Assembly (NCBI RefSeq): GCF_026339875.1
Contig: NZ_JAPEPZ010000001.1
Coordinates: 1-64,000, forward strand
Direction: 5' to 3'
Origin: Streptomyces sp. NBC_01571
GTDB lineage: Bacteria; Actinomycetota; Actinomycetes; Streptomycetales; Streptomycetaceae
Length of the DNA stretch: 64,000 nt
Below the pieces are notes generated by a model. That model did not search any database and had not been told where the DNA came from. It worked only from the letters and a program-made list of their open reading frames with translations. The translations under genes and the position numbers were made by a program. Positions 26,826 to 34,921 of the stretch are shown piece after piece (within the stretch, counting starts at the first letter, position 1; every line of letters begins with the position of its first letter).

Positions 26826-27929
26826 TCATGTCGGCTGTGCGCCGGAGCTGCCCGGCAGCGGCCAGCCTAGCGTCGCCGCAGGTGGGAGGCCTGTTTCCTC
26901 GAGCGGGTGTGGAGCGGGCCGCGAAGGGGTCTCGACCGGGAACAGCGGATGGTGGGCGGCACTGACCAGATAGCGGCCGTGGACGAGGTGGGTGGCGAGA
27001 ATCCACCGCGGCGCGCCGGCCGGTTCGTCGGCCAGGACCGTACGGCCCTGCTCGTCGCGGCTGAAGCCGAACGCGGCGAAACGGCGCCGCATGCCGTGCC
27101 CGAGTGCCTTGGTGTAGGCCTCCTTGAGCGTCCACAGGTGCAGCAGCCGCGCCGTGCGGTCGTCCTCGGGCAGCGCGGCGAGTTCGGCGGCCTCGGCGGG
27201 GGTGCACACGTAGGGGTGCAGCAGCTCGAAGGACGGCCGGCGGGTGACGGGCTCGGCGTCCACCCCGATCGGCCCGGTGCGGCTGACGGCGACCACGATC
27301 AGCTCGTCGGTGTGGGCCAGGCTCACCTCGGTGCCGGCCAGGCCGCGCAGATGGGGGCGGCCGCCGGGCCGGTAGGCCAGGTCGAGGGCGTCCGCGGGCA
27401 GTTGCAGGGCGGCGGCCGCGGTGTGTTTGAGGACCATCCGCGAGGCGGCGAAACGCAGCCGGCCGGCCGGCGCGGCCGTCTGCCGGTAGCGCGGCCAGTC
27501 ACGGCCGAGCAGGCCCCGCAGTCCCGGATCCAGCAGCGCGGCCGCCAGCCACTGCCCCCAGGTGGTGTGCACCAGGACGTGACCGCGGCCGGTGAGCTGG
27601 TCATGGACCTCCTCCCAGGGACCCTCGGGACCCGCCACGTGCAGCGGCGGCCCGAGCAGCCCCCCGCTGCTCCCCCGCCCCTGCCCGCCCCCCGGACCCA
27701 CCCGGCCCACCCGGCCCACCAGATCCGCCGGTTCCGCCAGTTCCGCCGGTTCCGGCAGACCCGGGCCGCCCGTACCCGGCCCGCCCGTGCCCGGCCCGTC
27801 CGGGGCGGGGACGTCCGGGGCGGGGACGTCCGGGGCGGGGACGTCCGGGTGGGAGGGGTGCGGGCGGGACGACGGGCGGGGGCGGGCGGGGCCGGTGCTG
27901 CCCGGGGCGGCCGGGCCGTGTCCGTTCAC
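26826..27929 (-). CDS. Second Sfp/4'-phosphopantetheinyl transferase
   Basis: A 367-residue PPTase with GVDAEPVTRR and WTLKEAYTKALGHGMRR signatures and an extended N-terminal part. The first about 75 residues are low complexity, including four PDVPA-type units encoded by a 15-bp tandem repeat. The catalytic acidic residues and Lys are in place, so it looks active. The GTG start overlaps the upstream gene stop (GTGA). Having two PPTases in one cluster, each coupled to an enzyme-like protein with damaged motifs, is unusual. Confidence 0.88.
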   Translation of the reverse strand: MNGHGPAAPGSTGPARPRPSSRPHPSHPDVPAPDVPAPDVPAPDGPGTGGPGTGGPGLPEPAELAEPADLVGRVGRVGPGGGQGRGSSGGLLGPPLHVAGPEGPWEEVHDQLTGRGHVLVHTTWGQWLAAALLDPGLRGLLGRDWPRYRQTAAPAGRLRFAASRMVLKHTAAAALQLPADALDLAYRPGGRPHLRGLAGTEVSLAHTDELIVVAVSRTGPIGVDAEPVTRRPSFELLHPYVCTPAEAAELAALPEDDRTARLLHLWTLKEAYTKALGHGMRRRFAAFGFSRDEQGRTVLADEPAGAPRWILATHLVHGRYLVSAAHHPLFPVETPSRPAPHPLEETGLPPAATLGWPLPGSSGAQPT

Positions 27930-29560
27930 CACAGCAGCCGGGTCGCGTAGATGTCGCAGTCCACGCCGTGCCGGACCCGGTCGGCGAGTTCCGCCCAGAC
28001 CTGTTCGCGCGGGTCGGCGGCCGGGCCGGGCAGCGGCACCCCGAGCCGTTCGGTGATGCCCGACAGTGCCAGCAGCGCCCAGTGCGGGCCGCCCAGGAAC
28101 AGACCGCGCCCGTCGTCGGCCGCCTCCTGGACCCCGAGCACGGCCGCGGCCAGCCACAGCAGCGCCTGACGGTCCGCCAGCGCCCGTACGGCCGGACCGT
28201 CAGGACCGTCCTGGCCCGCCGCGCGGCACGGACGGCGCAGCGCGCGCTGCTCGCTCAGCAGCCGCCGGGCCGCACCGGCCAGCGCGGCACGGTCCGGATC
28301 ACCGCCGCCCGCACGGGCGGCAGCACGCAGCAGCCCCGACAGCACCACACCGTCCCCGCCCTGCCCGCCCCCGCCCTGTTTGTCCCCGCCCCGCCCGTCC
28401 CTGTCCTGCCCGTCCCTGTCCCGCTCCTGCCGGTCCTGCCGGTTCGCGGCGGTGACGGCGGGGTCGGAGCCGGGGTGGGGGTCGGAGGCGGAGCCGGGGT
28501 GGGGGTCGGCGAGCCGGAACAGGGCCGGGAGGGCGGTGGGGTGCGGGGGGCGGGGGCTTTCGGCCAGCGCCGGCAGAGCCCGTACCAGGTGGGTCTGCCA
28601 GGACCCGGCGGCTGCCGCGTCCACGCCGGCCGCCGGGAGGTCACCGGCCAGTTTCGCCAGCATGCGGCCCTCAGGACCGGCGGGCCCGTGGCCGCACTCG
28701 GTCAGCACCAGTTCGAGCTGGGCCAGTACGTCCGCCACTACCGTCGGCACCACGTAGCCGGCCACCGCGGGCAGCAGCGCACCGGACGCGGGACGCATCG
28801 GGCGGCGCAGCGCCACGCTGGTCAGGCTCTCGCAGGCCAGCAGGTCGGCGAAGACGGTGGCGAGCACCGGCCGCCACTGCCGCAGGGCCGGCTCGCTGTG
28901 GCAGCGGCCGGCCACGATCCGCGCGGCCTGGCGCAGCACGGTACCGGTGGCGGCCAGCAGCGCGGCCGGCCCCAGCAGGGCGGCGGGCACCGGGCACGCC
29001 CGCACGGCCGATGCGCAGGCCTGTCCCAGGGCAACGTCCCGGCGCAGGACCGGCCGCAGGGCACGGACCAGCTGGTCGGCGGCCCGTATCCGGCCAAGGC
29101 CCGCCGCCGCCAGGAGCCCGGCCCGGTCCTCCCCCGCACCACCCGCACCACCCGCACCACCCGCACCACCCGCACCACCCGCACTGCCGGCGGTGCTGCC
29201 GGTGGTGCTGCCGGTGGTGCTGCCGGTGGTGCGGGTGGTGCTGCTGCCGGTGGTGGTGCTGCCGGTGGTGGTGCTGCCGGTGATACGGGTGGTGGTGAGG
29301 GCGGGCAGGCCGTAGGGGTTGGCGGCATCCCGGGGGTCGCCGAGCAGGGCGTCCAGGCGCAGTGCGGCGAGTGCCACCTCCAGGGGCGGGGGCAGTGCGG
29401 CATAGCGGTGCGCGACGCCCCGGCGGGGCCCGGGTATCACCGCACCACTGCCACTGCCACTGCCACTGCCACTGCCGCTGCCTTGGCCTTGGCCGTGGCC
29501 GGGCCGGGCGGGCGGGAGGCCGGCGGGGACGGTGCGGGGGGCGGGACGGGTGACGGCCAT
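27926..29560 (-). CDS. Acyl-CoA-dehydrogenase-like protein lacking the central FAD domain
   Basis: Parts resemble the acyl-CoA dehydrogenases found in polyketide clusters: an N-terminal GDPRDAANPYG segment, a central helical segment (LACESLTSVALRRPM, VAGYVVPTVVADVLAQLELV) and a C-terminal helical segment near ADRQALLWLAAAVLGV. The beta-barrel FAD-binding domain that should lie between the first two is missing, so only about 40 residues separate them. Several in-frame low-complexity insertions (Gly-Ala, Thr-Gly-Ser and Asp-Arg-Gly rich) are present. Redox activity is unlikely. Assignment is by pattern and tentative. GGAGG precedes the ATG at 29560. Confidence 0.55.
   Translation of the reverse strand: MAVTRPAPRTVPAGLPPARPGHGQGQGSGSGSGSGSGSGAVIPGPRRGVAHRYAALPPPLEVALAALRLDALLGDPRDAANPYGLPALTTTRITGSTTTGSTTTGSSTTRTTGSTTGSTTGSTAGSAGGAGGAGGAGGAGGAGEDRAGLLAAAGLGRIRAADQLVRALRPVLRRDVALGQACASAVRACPVPAALLGPAALLAATGTVLRQAARIVAGRCHSEPALRQWRPVLATVFADLLACESLTSVALRRPMRPASGALLPAVAGYVVPTVVADVLAQLELVLTECGHGPAGPEGRMLAKLAGDLPAAGVDAAAAGSWQTHLVRALPALAESPRPPHPTALPALFRLADPHPGSASDPHPGSDPAVTAANRQDRQERDRDGQDRDGRGGDKQGGGGQGGDGVVLSGLLRAAARAGGGDPDRAALAGAARRLLSEQRALRRPCRAAGQDGPDGPAVRALADRQALLWLAAAVLGVQEAADDGRGLFLGGPHWALLALSGITERLGVPLPGPAADPREQVWAELADRVRHGVDCDIYATRLLW
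29120..29290. repeat. In-frame CCACCCGCA and GGTGGTGCT minisatellites in the dehydrogenase-like gene
   Basis: Six 9-bp units of ACCACCCGC encode Gly-Gly-Ala on the minus strand and are followed by 15-bp GCCGGTGGTGCT-type units encoding Gly-Ser-Thr-Thr. All unit lengths are multiples of three. Confidence 0.85.
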
Positions 29561-29582
29561 GGGCGGCCTCCTGTTCATCTGT

Positions 29583-30560
29583 TCATCGCAGACGGCGGAC
29601 GGTGCTCTCCGCATGCCACTTGGCCAGGCCCAGTGCCTGTCTGTCGGCCCGGGACAGCCAGCCGTGCACGTACCGGCGGGCCTCCAGGAGGCTGGTGTTC
29701 TCGCCGAGTTCCCGGGCGACGGCGTCCTGCCGGAGCATCGCCCGGTGGGCGGCGACGACCGTCACCCCGGAGGCGTCCGGCAGCAGGGACCACTCGCCGC
29801 TGTGGGCGGCGAGCAGGCGGGGCGTGAGGGTCTCCTTGTAGACGATGCGACCGGCGTGCGGGAAACACAGCCGTACCGCCCGGGTGGTGACGGTCCCTGC
29901 GTCCTCGGCGGCGCAGGTGTCCACCTGCACCACCTGGACGCCCGGCGCGTCCTCGCGCACGCGGGTCCCCTCGACGTGCGGCAGCCGTTCCTGCCAGTCC
30001 CCGATCCGGTAGAGGAAGTCGTAGACCAGCTCGGCGGGGCCCTCGACACGGATCCGGTCCTCGAAGGACAGCAGCAGCTCGTCGAGTTCCTCCCACCGTT
30101 CGGCCGCCCCGCGGACCTCGCCGAGCCGGCGCCGTACGCCGGCGGCCGCGTCACCGCGCAGGCGGCTGTCGCCCGCGGCGAGCAGCACGGGCAGCACCCG
30201 TTCCTGACGCAGGCTCAGCACGCACCGGGTCTCACCCGCCGGGCGCACCGTCCACACCCCCGAGGTCACCATGCCCGGGCGGGCCTGGTCCTCCTCCTCG
30301 AAGACGACACTGCGGTCCTGCGGCCGCAGGACCCGCCGGGTGTGCCGGGAGCGGACGTGGCCGCCCGGGGCACCCGCCTCGTCGGCCACCTCCCACACCA
30401 GCAGCCGTTCCCGCACGCCGTCGAAGTCCAGCCGCTCGACGTGCACATGAGAGGGCAGGAACACCGGCCAGCGCACGGCATCGGCCAGCAGGCCGTAGAC
30501 CACACCGGCCGGAGCGGCCACCTCCACGGCGTCCTCGCCGGCGTGCACGCGCGACGACAT
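29583..30560 (-). CDS. Di-domain aromatase/cyclase (START/Bet v1-like)
   Basis: A 325-residue two-domain polyketide aromatase/cyclase that folds and dehydrates a poly-beta-ketone chain to an aromatic ring. Each half follows the SRPBCC pattern: the first begins AVEVAAPAGVVYGLLADAVR, the second RIRVEGPAELVYDFLYRIGDW. The Bet v1-like WPVFLPS and WQERLPHVEG segments occur at matching positions. Di-domain members act with type II PKSs of the actinorhodin or tetracycline type. This is the strongest evidence that the cluster makes an aromatic polyketide. GGAGGGGCAGGC before the ATG. Confidence 0.9.
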   Translation of the reverse strand: MSSRVHAGEDAVEVAAPAGVVYGLLADAVRWPVFLPSHVHVERLDFDGVRERLLVWEVADEAGAPGGHVRSRHTRRVLRPQDRSVVFEEEDQARPGMVTSGVWTVRPAGETRCVLSLRQERVLPVLLAAGDSRLRGDAAAGVRRRLGEVRGAAERWEELDELLLSFEDRIRVEGPAELVYDFLYRIGDWQERLPHVEGTRVREDAPGVQVVQVDTCAAEDAGTVTTRAVRLCFPHAGRIVYKETLTPRLLAAHSGEWSLLPDASGVTVVAAHRAMLRQDAVARELGENTSLLEARRYVHGWLSRADRQALGLAKWHAESTVRRLR

Positions 30561-30605
30561 GCCTGCCCCTCCTCCTGCGGATACCCCCACCCTGCCCCAC
30601 CCCAC

Positions 30606-30623
30606 TCGAGCCCGCCTCGCGCC
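30606..30623 (-). promoter_or_regulatory. Weak SARP-type repeat pair upstream of the aromatase gene
   Basis: On the minus strand GCGAG and TCGAG cores are exactly 11 bp apart and end about 46 bp before the start codon, a distance close to that of the stronger boxes before the acyltransferase and carboxylase genes. Only two units are recognisable, so this is tentative. Confidence 0.3.
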
Positions 30624-31276
30624 CGCACCGACCCCCCGCACCCCGCCACCCCGGCCGGCACCCCGAACCCCGAACCCCGAACCCCGAACAACCACCGACC
30701 CCGCCAACCCCGCCGGCCCCGCCAACCCCGCCGGCCCGAACAACCCGGCCGACCCGCACGGCATGCACCGGCATGCACCGGCATGCACGGCACGGGACAC
30801 GACAGGTACTGGCTCGGCACTGGCGGGGAGCGGCTTCGCGCGGCCCGGCCCAGGCTTCGCACGGCACCGCCGGTATCGCACGGCCGACGCGGCACGGCAT
30901 GTCCAGGCCCCCGAGCGGGCGGCCCGCGCCACGCCAAGCCCTACCGCGCCCCCGGCCGAGCCCCGGCCAGATGCCCGTACCCCGGGGGCCCGCGCCAGGG
31001 ACCGGACCGCCCGGACTTCCCGGCACGGCCTGGCGGTCCAGTCGGTCCAGTCGGTCCGGACGGTCCAGTCGGTCCGGGCGGTCCGGGCTGTGCCTCTCGG
31101 CACCGGGGCCCGCCCGGGGAGGAACAAGAGCCCCGGGCCGGGGAGTTGGGGGCCGCTGCCAGGGGATCGGGGCCGGTGACCAGGGGGTTGAGACGGAGCC
31201 CGGGGGGCGGGACGGTGCTGGGCCGGGGCGGGACGGTGCTGGGCCGGTGCTGGGCCGGGGTGGGGGTGGGGGTGGG
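30624..31276. other. Intergenic region with tandem repeats, no gene
   Basis: Divergent low-complexity repeats fill the space: ACCCCGAACCCCGA (30665), CCGCCAACCCCGCCGG (30705), GCATGCACCG (30760-30790), and CAGTCGGTCC units (31035-31075). No plausible coding frame or RNA gene is present. Confidence 0.55.
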
Positions 31277-32143
31277 TCAGCCGACCGGGGCGGCGAGCCG
31301 TCCGCTCCCGGCGGGGCCCGTACCGGGACCGGCGGACCCGGATCCGGCCGTGGCGGTTGCGGCGGGTGAGCCGTCCGGCCGGGCCATCAGGATGGAACGC
31401 TGCAGCTTGCCCAGGGCCGCCGACGGCTCCAGGCCCAGACCGCGTACCAGGGTGGCCCGCAGCCGCTGGTAGGCGTCCAGGGCCTCGCCCCGCCGCCCGG
31501 AGCGGTACAGGGCCAGCATGTACTGCCCGCACAGGCTCTCGTGGGTGGGATACCGGCTGACCAGCACGGTCAGCTCGGCGAGCAGTTCACGGTGGCGGCC
31601 CAGGCGCAGATCGGCCTCGATGCGCTGGTCCAGCGCGCACAGCCGGCTCTCCTCCAGCCGTTTGACCTGGGTGGCCAGGTGCGGGCCGGCCTGCACGTCG
31701 GCCAGCGGCGGCCCGCTCCACAGCGCGAGCGCGGCCCGCAGGTGCCGGGCCGCCTCGGGGAAGTCCGCCCCGTCCATCGCCCGGTAGCCCAGCCCGGCCA
31801 GCCGCTCGAACTCCCGCACGTCACTGCTGCCCTCACCGCTCTTGAGGAGATAACCGCCCGGCACGGTCAGCAGCACGTCCTTGGCCGTACGGTGCCCGCC
31901 CGGATCCCTCTCCAGCGCCGCGGTGATCAGCTCACGCAGCTGCAGGATGTACGTCTGCAGGGTGGGCCGTGCACTGCGCGGCGGCTGCGCGCCCCACAGT
32001 TCCTCGCTCAGCATGCCCACCGGCACCATCTGGTCGGCATGCAGCACCAGCAGCGCCAGCACCTGCCGCGGCTTGGGAGCGGTCGGGGTGATCGAGATGC
32101 CCTTCTCCCGCACATCAAGTGTGCCGAGTATGTCGGTGTCCAC
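31277..32143 (-). CDS. SARP-family pathway activator (third of three)
   Basis: A 288-residue SARP very close to the first one over the winged helix (SITPTAPKPRQVLALLVLHA) and activation domain (LGYRAMDGADFPEAARHLR). The identical GGGGAGACGGC leader precedes the GTG. The C-terminus ends in a Ser/Gly/Pro-rich tail. The pair with the first SARP and their shared two-site promoters suggest a segmental duplication. Probable role: activating cluster operons in response to GBL. Confidence 0.93.
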   Translation of the reverse strand: MDTDILGTLDVREKGISITPTAPKPRQVLALLVLHADQMVPVGMLSEELWGAQPPRSARPTLQTYILQLRELITAALERDPGGHRTAKDVLLTVPGGYLLKSGEGSSDVREFERLAGLGYRAMDGADFPEAARHLRAALALWSGPPLADVQAGPHLATQVKRLEESRLCALDQRIEADLRLGRHRELLAELTVLVSRYPTHESLCGQYMLALYRSGRRGEALDAYQRLRATLVRGLGLEPSAALGKLQRSILMARPDGSPAATATAGSGSAGPGTGPAGSGRLAAPVG

Positions 32144-32429
32144 GCCGTCTCCCCTGTCCGTTCGCTGCCATCTGCCAGAGCCCGCGGCCACGCACCGGCC
32201 ACCACCGCCCCGCCGCCCGCCGCAGAGCCGGCCGGCCCGGTCCCGGGCCCCGTACCGGCCCACCGGCCCACCAACCCGCGGACCGGTAGGACCCGTGAGC
32301 CCGTCCGGCCGGCCGCCGGCCCGCCGGCCGCTCTGCGGCTCGTCACCGGCCGGCCGGCCTTCAGACCCGCCGGCGTCAGATCCTCAGATCATCCGCCCAG
32401 CCGGTCCGCCGGCCTCCAGGTCCGCCGGG

Positions 32430-32495
32430 CTCCAGGTCCGCCGTCTTCAGGTGTGCCGTCTTCAGGTGTGCCGTCTTCAGGTGTGCCGGCCGAGG
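32430..32495. repeat. 15-bp minisatellite GCCGTCTTCAGGTGT
   Basis: Three tandem units lie in the leader region upstream of the third SARP gene. With the ARE-like sites they are the only recognisable content of the 32144-32935 gap. Confidence 0.8.
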
Positions 32496-32586
32496 GTTCT
32501 GCCGGTCCGTCAGCAGGCCCCGTTCTGCCGGGACTTGCCGGGCCGCGGACTGACCGCCGCCCCCGTGCTTCCCGGCACACCCGAGT

Positions 32587-32638
32587 AAAAAACAGCATGG
32601 ACGGTATGTCAATCTCAAACCGGTCGTCGTGTTTTCTC
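32587..32638. promoter_or_regulatory. Two adjacent GBL-receptor-type (ARE) sites before the third SARP gene
   Basis: The minus strand reads GACATACCGTC then CATGCTGTTTTTT (32610-32587), which matches the ARE half-site pattern ACATACCG...G(C)GGTTTG-like found before the receptor gene. The abutting block (32610-32638) contains AAACCGGTCG and GTGTTTT. The order and spacing mirror those before the first SARP gene. Confidence 0.6.
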
Positions 32639-32935
32639 TCCGCCGGCACTCGAGACCCCCTCCAGGGAACGCGACTTTTGCCGCACAACGCCCCGGCCAG
32701 GCGGAACACCGGCCCTGCGGGCCCGCTCCCCGCACGACTTGACCTCTCCATTGCCGGACCATGCGGTCTGTTTACCCGGAGGCGGGTGCGGTCCCCCGCA
32801 CGGAACGAGCCGGATCCCCGCCCCGACGGGCAGAACCGGTCCGCCGCCCGCAGGCGGACTCGGCCTGCCGCCGCAGACGGAACCGGCCTGCGCCCGGGGG
32901 CGGGACCGGAGATCCGCCGCCGGGGGGCGGGGCCG

Positions 32936-33613
32936 CTAGCGGGGGGCGGGGCCGGTCTCGGCGGCGGGTATGCCCGGCCGTGCCGGGCGCCGGGGCGGGG
33001 GCGCGGCGAGGCCGGGCAGCAGCAGGGCCCAGAACTGTTCCACCAGATGCGGGGAGAGGTGGAAGCGGTGGCGGGAGGCGAGACCGGCCAGCCCGAGGGT
33101 GGCGGCGACCACGGCCACCGCGGCCGCCTCCGGGGAGACCCCCTCCGCCAGTTCACCCGCACCATGGGCCTCGCGCAGCAGCGCGTGCACCCACTCGCTC
33201 CACCACCGGCCCGGCCCCTCACCGCCCTTGCGCGAGGGATCACCGCCCAGCCCGAACCCGGCCCGCAGCACCGGGTCGGCCGACAGCCCCAGCACCAGGT
33301 CACGGCTGACCTCCACCAGCAACCGCAGCGCCGCACCCCCCGCACCCGCTCCGGCGGGGCCGCCCGGCACCCCGCCCGGCGGCGCGTCCTGGCGCGCGGC
33401 CAGCCGCTGCAGGGAGACGGTCGCCGCCGCCTCCACCTCACGGGCCAGCAGATCCTTGCTCGGGAAATGGAAATGCAGCGCCCCGGTACTCACCCCGGCC
33501 CGCCGGCTGATCGCCGGCAGCGAGGCGAGGGCGTACCCGTCATCGGCGAACACCTCGGCCGCCGCCCGGACCAGGGCCTGGCGCGTACGTGCCGCCCGAA
33601 CCTGCTTGACCAT
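32936..33613 (-). CDS. ArpA/ScbR-family GBL receptor homologue (possible pseudo-receptor)
   Basis: A 225-residue TetR-type protein whose DNA-binding part (KQVRAARTRQALVRAAAEVF, then GVSTGALHFHFPSKDLLA) is that of gamma-butyrolactone receptors. The ligand domain is less typical than that of the neighbouring receptor: its AGFGLGGDP segment lacks the GTW context seen in the second one. Such diverged copies often act as pseudo-receptors that bind antibiotics or other signals. GGAGGCGGG precedes the ATG. A palindromic ARE lies about 70 bp upstream. Confidence 0.85.
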   Translation of the reverse strand: MVKQVRAARTRQALVRAAAEVFADDGYALASLPAISRRAGVSTGALHFHFPSKDLLAREVEAAATVSLQRLAARQDAPPGGVPGGPAGAGAGGAALRLLVEVSRDLVLGLSADPVLRAGFGLGGDPSRKGGEGPGRWWSEWVHALLREAHGAGELAEGVSPEAAAVAVVAATLGLAGLASRHRFHLSPHLVEQFWALLLPGLAAPPPRRPARPGIPAAETGPAPR

Positions 33614-33683
33614 CCCGCCTCCTCCCGGGCCCGCACCGGCCGCCGCCACGGCGGACACCCCCGGGCACTCCGAGGCCATACCC

Positions 33684-33709
33684 TACCAAACCGCACGCGC
33701 GGTATGTTT
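33684..33709. promoter_or_regulatory. ARE palindrome upstream of the first receptor gene
   Basis: The sequence TACCAAACCGC, ACGC, GCGGTATGTTT is a near-symmetrical 26-bp site of the kind bound by ArpA/ScbR proteins. It sits between the receptor start and its upstream region, so autoregulation or cross-regulation by the second receptor is likely. The rest of 33614-34147 is C-rich on the + strand and non-coding. Confidence 0.75.
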
Positions 33710-34147
33710 CACTGCGGGGATGCCCCGCCGGCACCCCGCCCCACCCCGGCCCGCAGACACCGCCACCGGCCGCCACCGGCCCGGAAACCCCAGGCCACCG
33801 CCCCCGGCACCCACCAACGGCCGCCCGGCCACCGGACACAGCCCCACGGAACAGAAACCGGCCGCACCCCACCCCGCCCGCACCGGCACCGGCACCGGCA
33901 CCGGCACACCGCGCGGGCAGCCACACGGCCCATCCCGCACAAGCCACCCCGCCCGGTCCGCACACACAAACCGGCCCACAGGCCGAGGCACGGGCCCCGA
34001 GTCACGGGCCGGTCCACGACTGCGAGGAGGGCCGTGCGGGACGGGCGCCGGCCTGCCCGCCCGCCGCCCTGCCGGTCTGCGGGCCTGCCGGTCTGCGGGC
34101 CTGCGGGTCTGGGGGTGGGCGGTGCGAGCGGGCCGGGTGTCAGGCGG

Positions 34148-34837
34148 TCAGGCGGGAGCGGCGACCTCGTCCAGGTCCCCCAGCTCTCCCGCCTCGGCGG
34201 CCAGCCGCTCGCCCTCGGCGGCGACCTCGGCGGCCCGGGCCGGGTCGGTGACCAGCTTGCCGAGCACCGCGGGCACCGCGATGCTCGGCAGCAGATGCTC
34301 GAACAGCGCGGAGACCCGCCGCTCCAGATCCTCCCGGCCCGCCAGCGTGTGGGAGTAGACCTGCACACCCGTCCACGCGGCCGAGAACACCCACGCACTC
34401 TCCGCCGGGTCCACATGCGGCAGCAGTTCACCCTGCTCCCGCGCCTCGCGCAGCACCTTCTCCGTCGCATCCAGCCAGGTCGTGATCGTCCAGGTGCCGA
34501 AGATGGCCCCCATCTCCTGGCCCAGCGAAAGTCTCGCCGAGGCACTGACCACCGGGTTGCGGCGCATCCGGTACGCCAGCGACAGCCCCATGTCCACCAG
34601 CTCCTGCAGCTTGCTCGCCCGGGGCGCCAGCGTGAAACCCGAGAACTGCTCCGCCAGCACCCCCTCCGCCAGCGCCTGCTTCGAGGGGAAATGGAAGTAC
34701 AGAGCCCCCTTGGTCACACCCGCCCGGGTCAGCACCTCACCGATCGTGGCGGCCTCATACCCGCGCTCGTCGAAAACCGACGCCGCCGCATTCAAAATCG
34801 CCCGCCGGGTGCGAATCGCACGCTCCTGCCGCACCAC
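34148..34837 (-). CDS. Gamma-butyrolactone receptor repressor (ArpA/ScbR type)
   Basis: A 229-residue TetR-family GBL receptor: RAIRTRRAILNAAASVFDER and GVTKGALYFHFPSKQALAEG are near-canonical for ArpA, CprB and ScbR. The ligand-pocket region contains IFGTWTITTWLDATEKVL, including the Trp conserved at the ligand site in true receptors. It is expected to release ARE sites when the AfsA-made signal accumulates. GGAGGG precedes a GTG-GTG start. An ARE-like site lies about 60 bp upstream. Confidence 0.92.
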   Translation of the reverse strand: MVRQERAIRTRRAILNAAASVFDERGYEAATIGEVLTRAGVTKGALYFHFPSKQALAEGVLAEQFSGFTLAPRASKLQELVDMGLSLAYRMRRNPVVSASARLSLGQEMGAIFGTWTITTWLDATEKVLREAREQGELLPHVDPAESAWVFSAAWTGVQVYSHTLAGREDLERRVSALFEHLLPSIAVPAVLGKLVTDPARAAEVAAEGERLAAEAGELGDLDEVAAPA

Positions 34838-34898
34838 GAACCCTCCAGTGGTCGTTCCTCACTCCATCGCAAGATGTTTTCCTTGCAACCACTCCAAA

Positions 34899-34921
34899 CC
34901 AAACCAGGTAGTCCGTATTTT
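34899..34921. promoter_or_regulatory. ARE-like site upstream of the GBL receptor gene
   Basis: The minus strand reads AAAATACGGAC, TA, CCTGGTTTGG, closely matching the site before afsA (AAGATACGAACC, TA, CCGGTTTTCTT). Position upstream of the receptor start fits autorepression. Confidence 0.65.

Noticed and set aside
1..30560. Naming the product or a known cluster
   Set aside because: The aromatase, oxygenases and ACP support an aromatic or mixed polyketide, but the KS/CLF genes are not in view and I could not match the gene set to one known pathway from memory.
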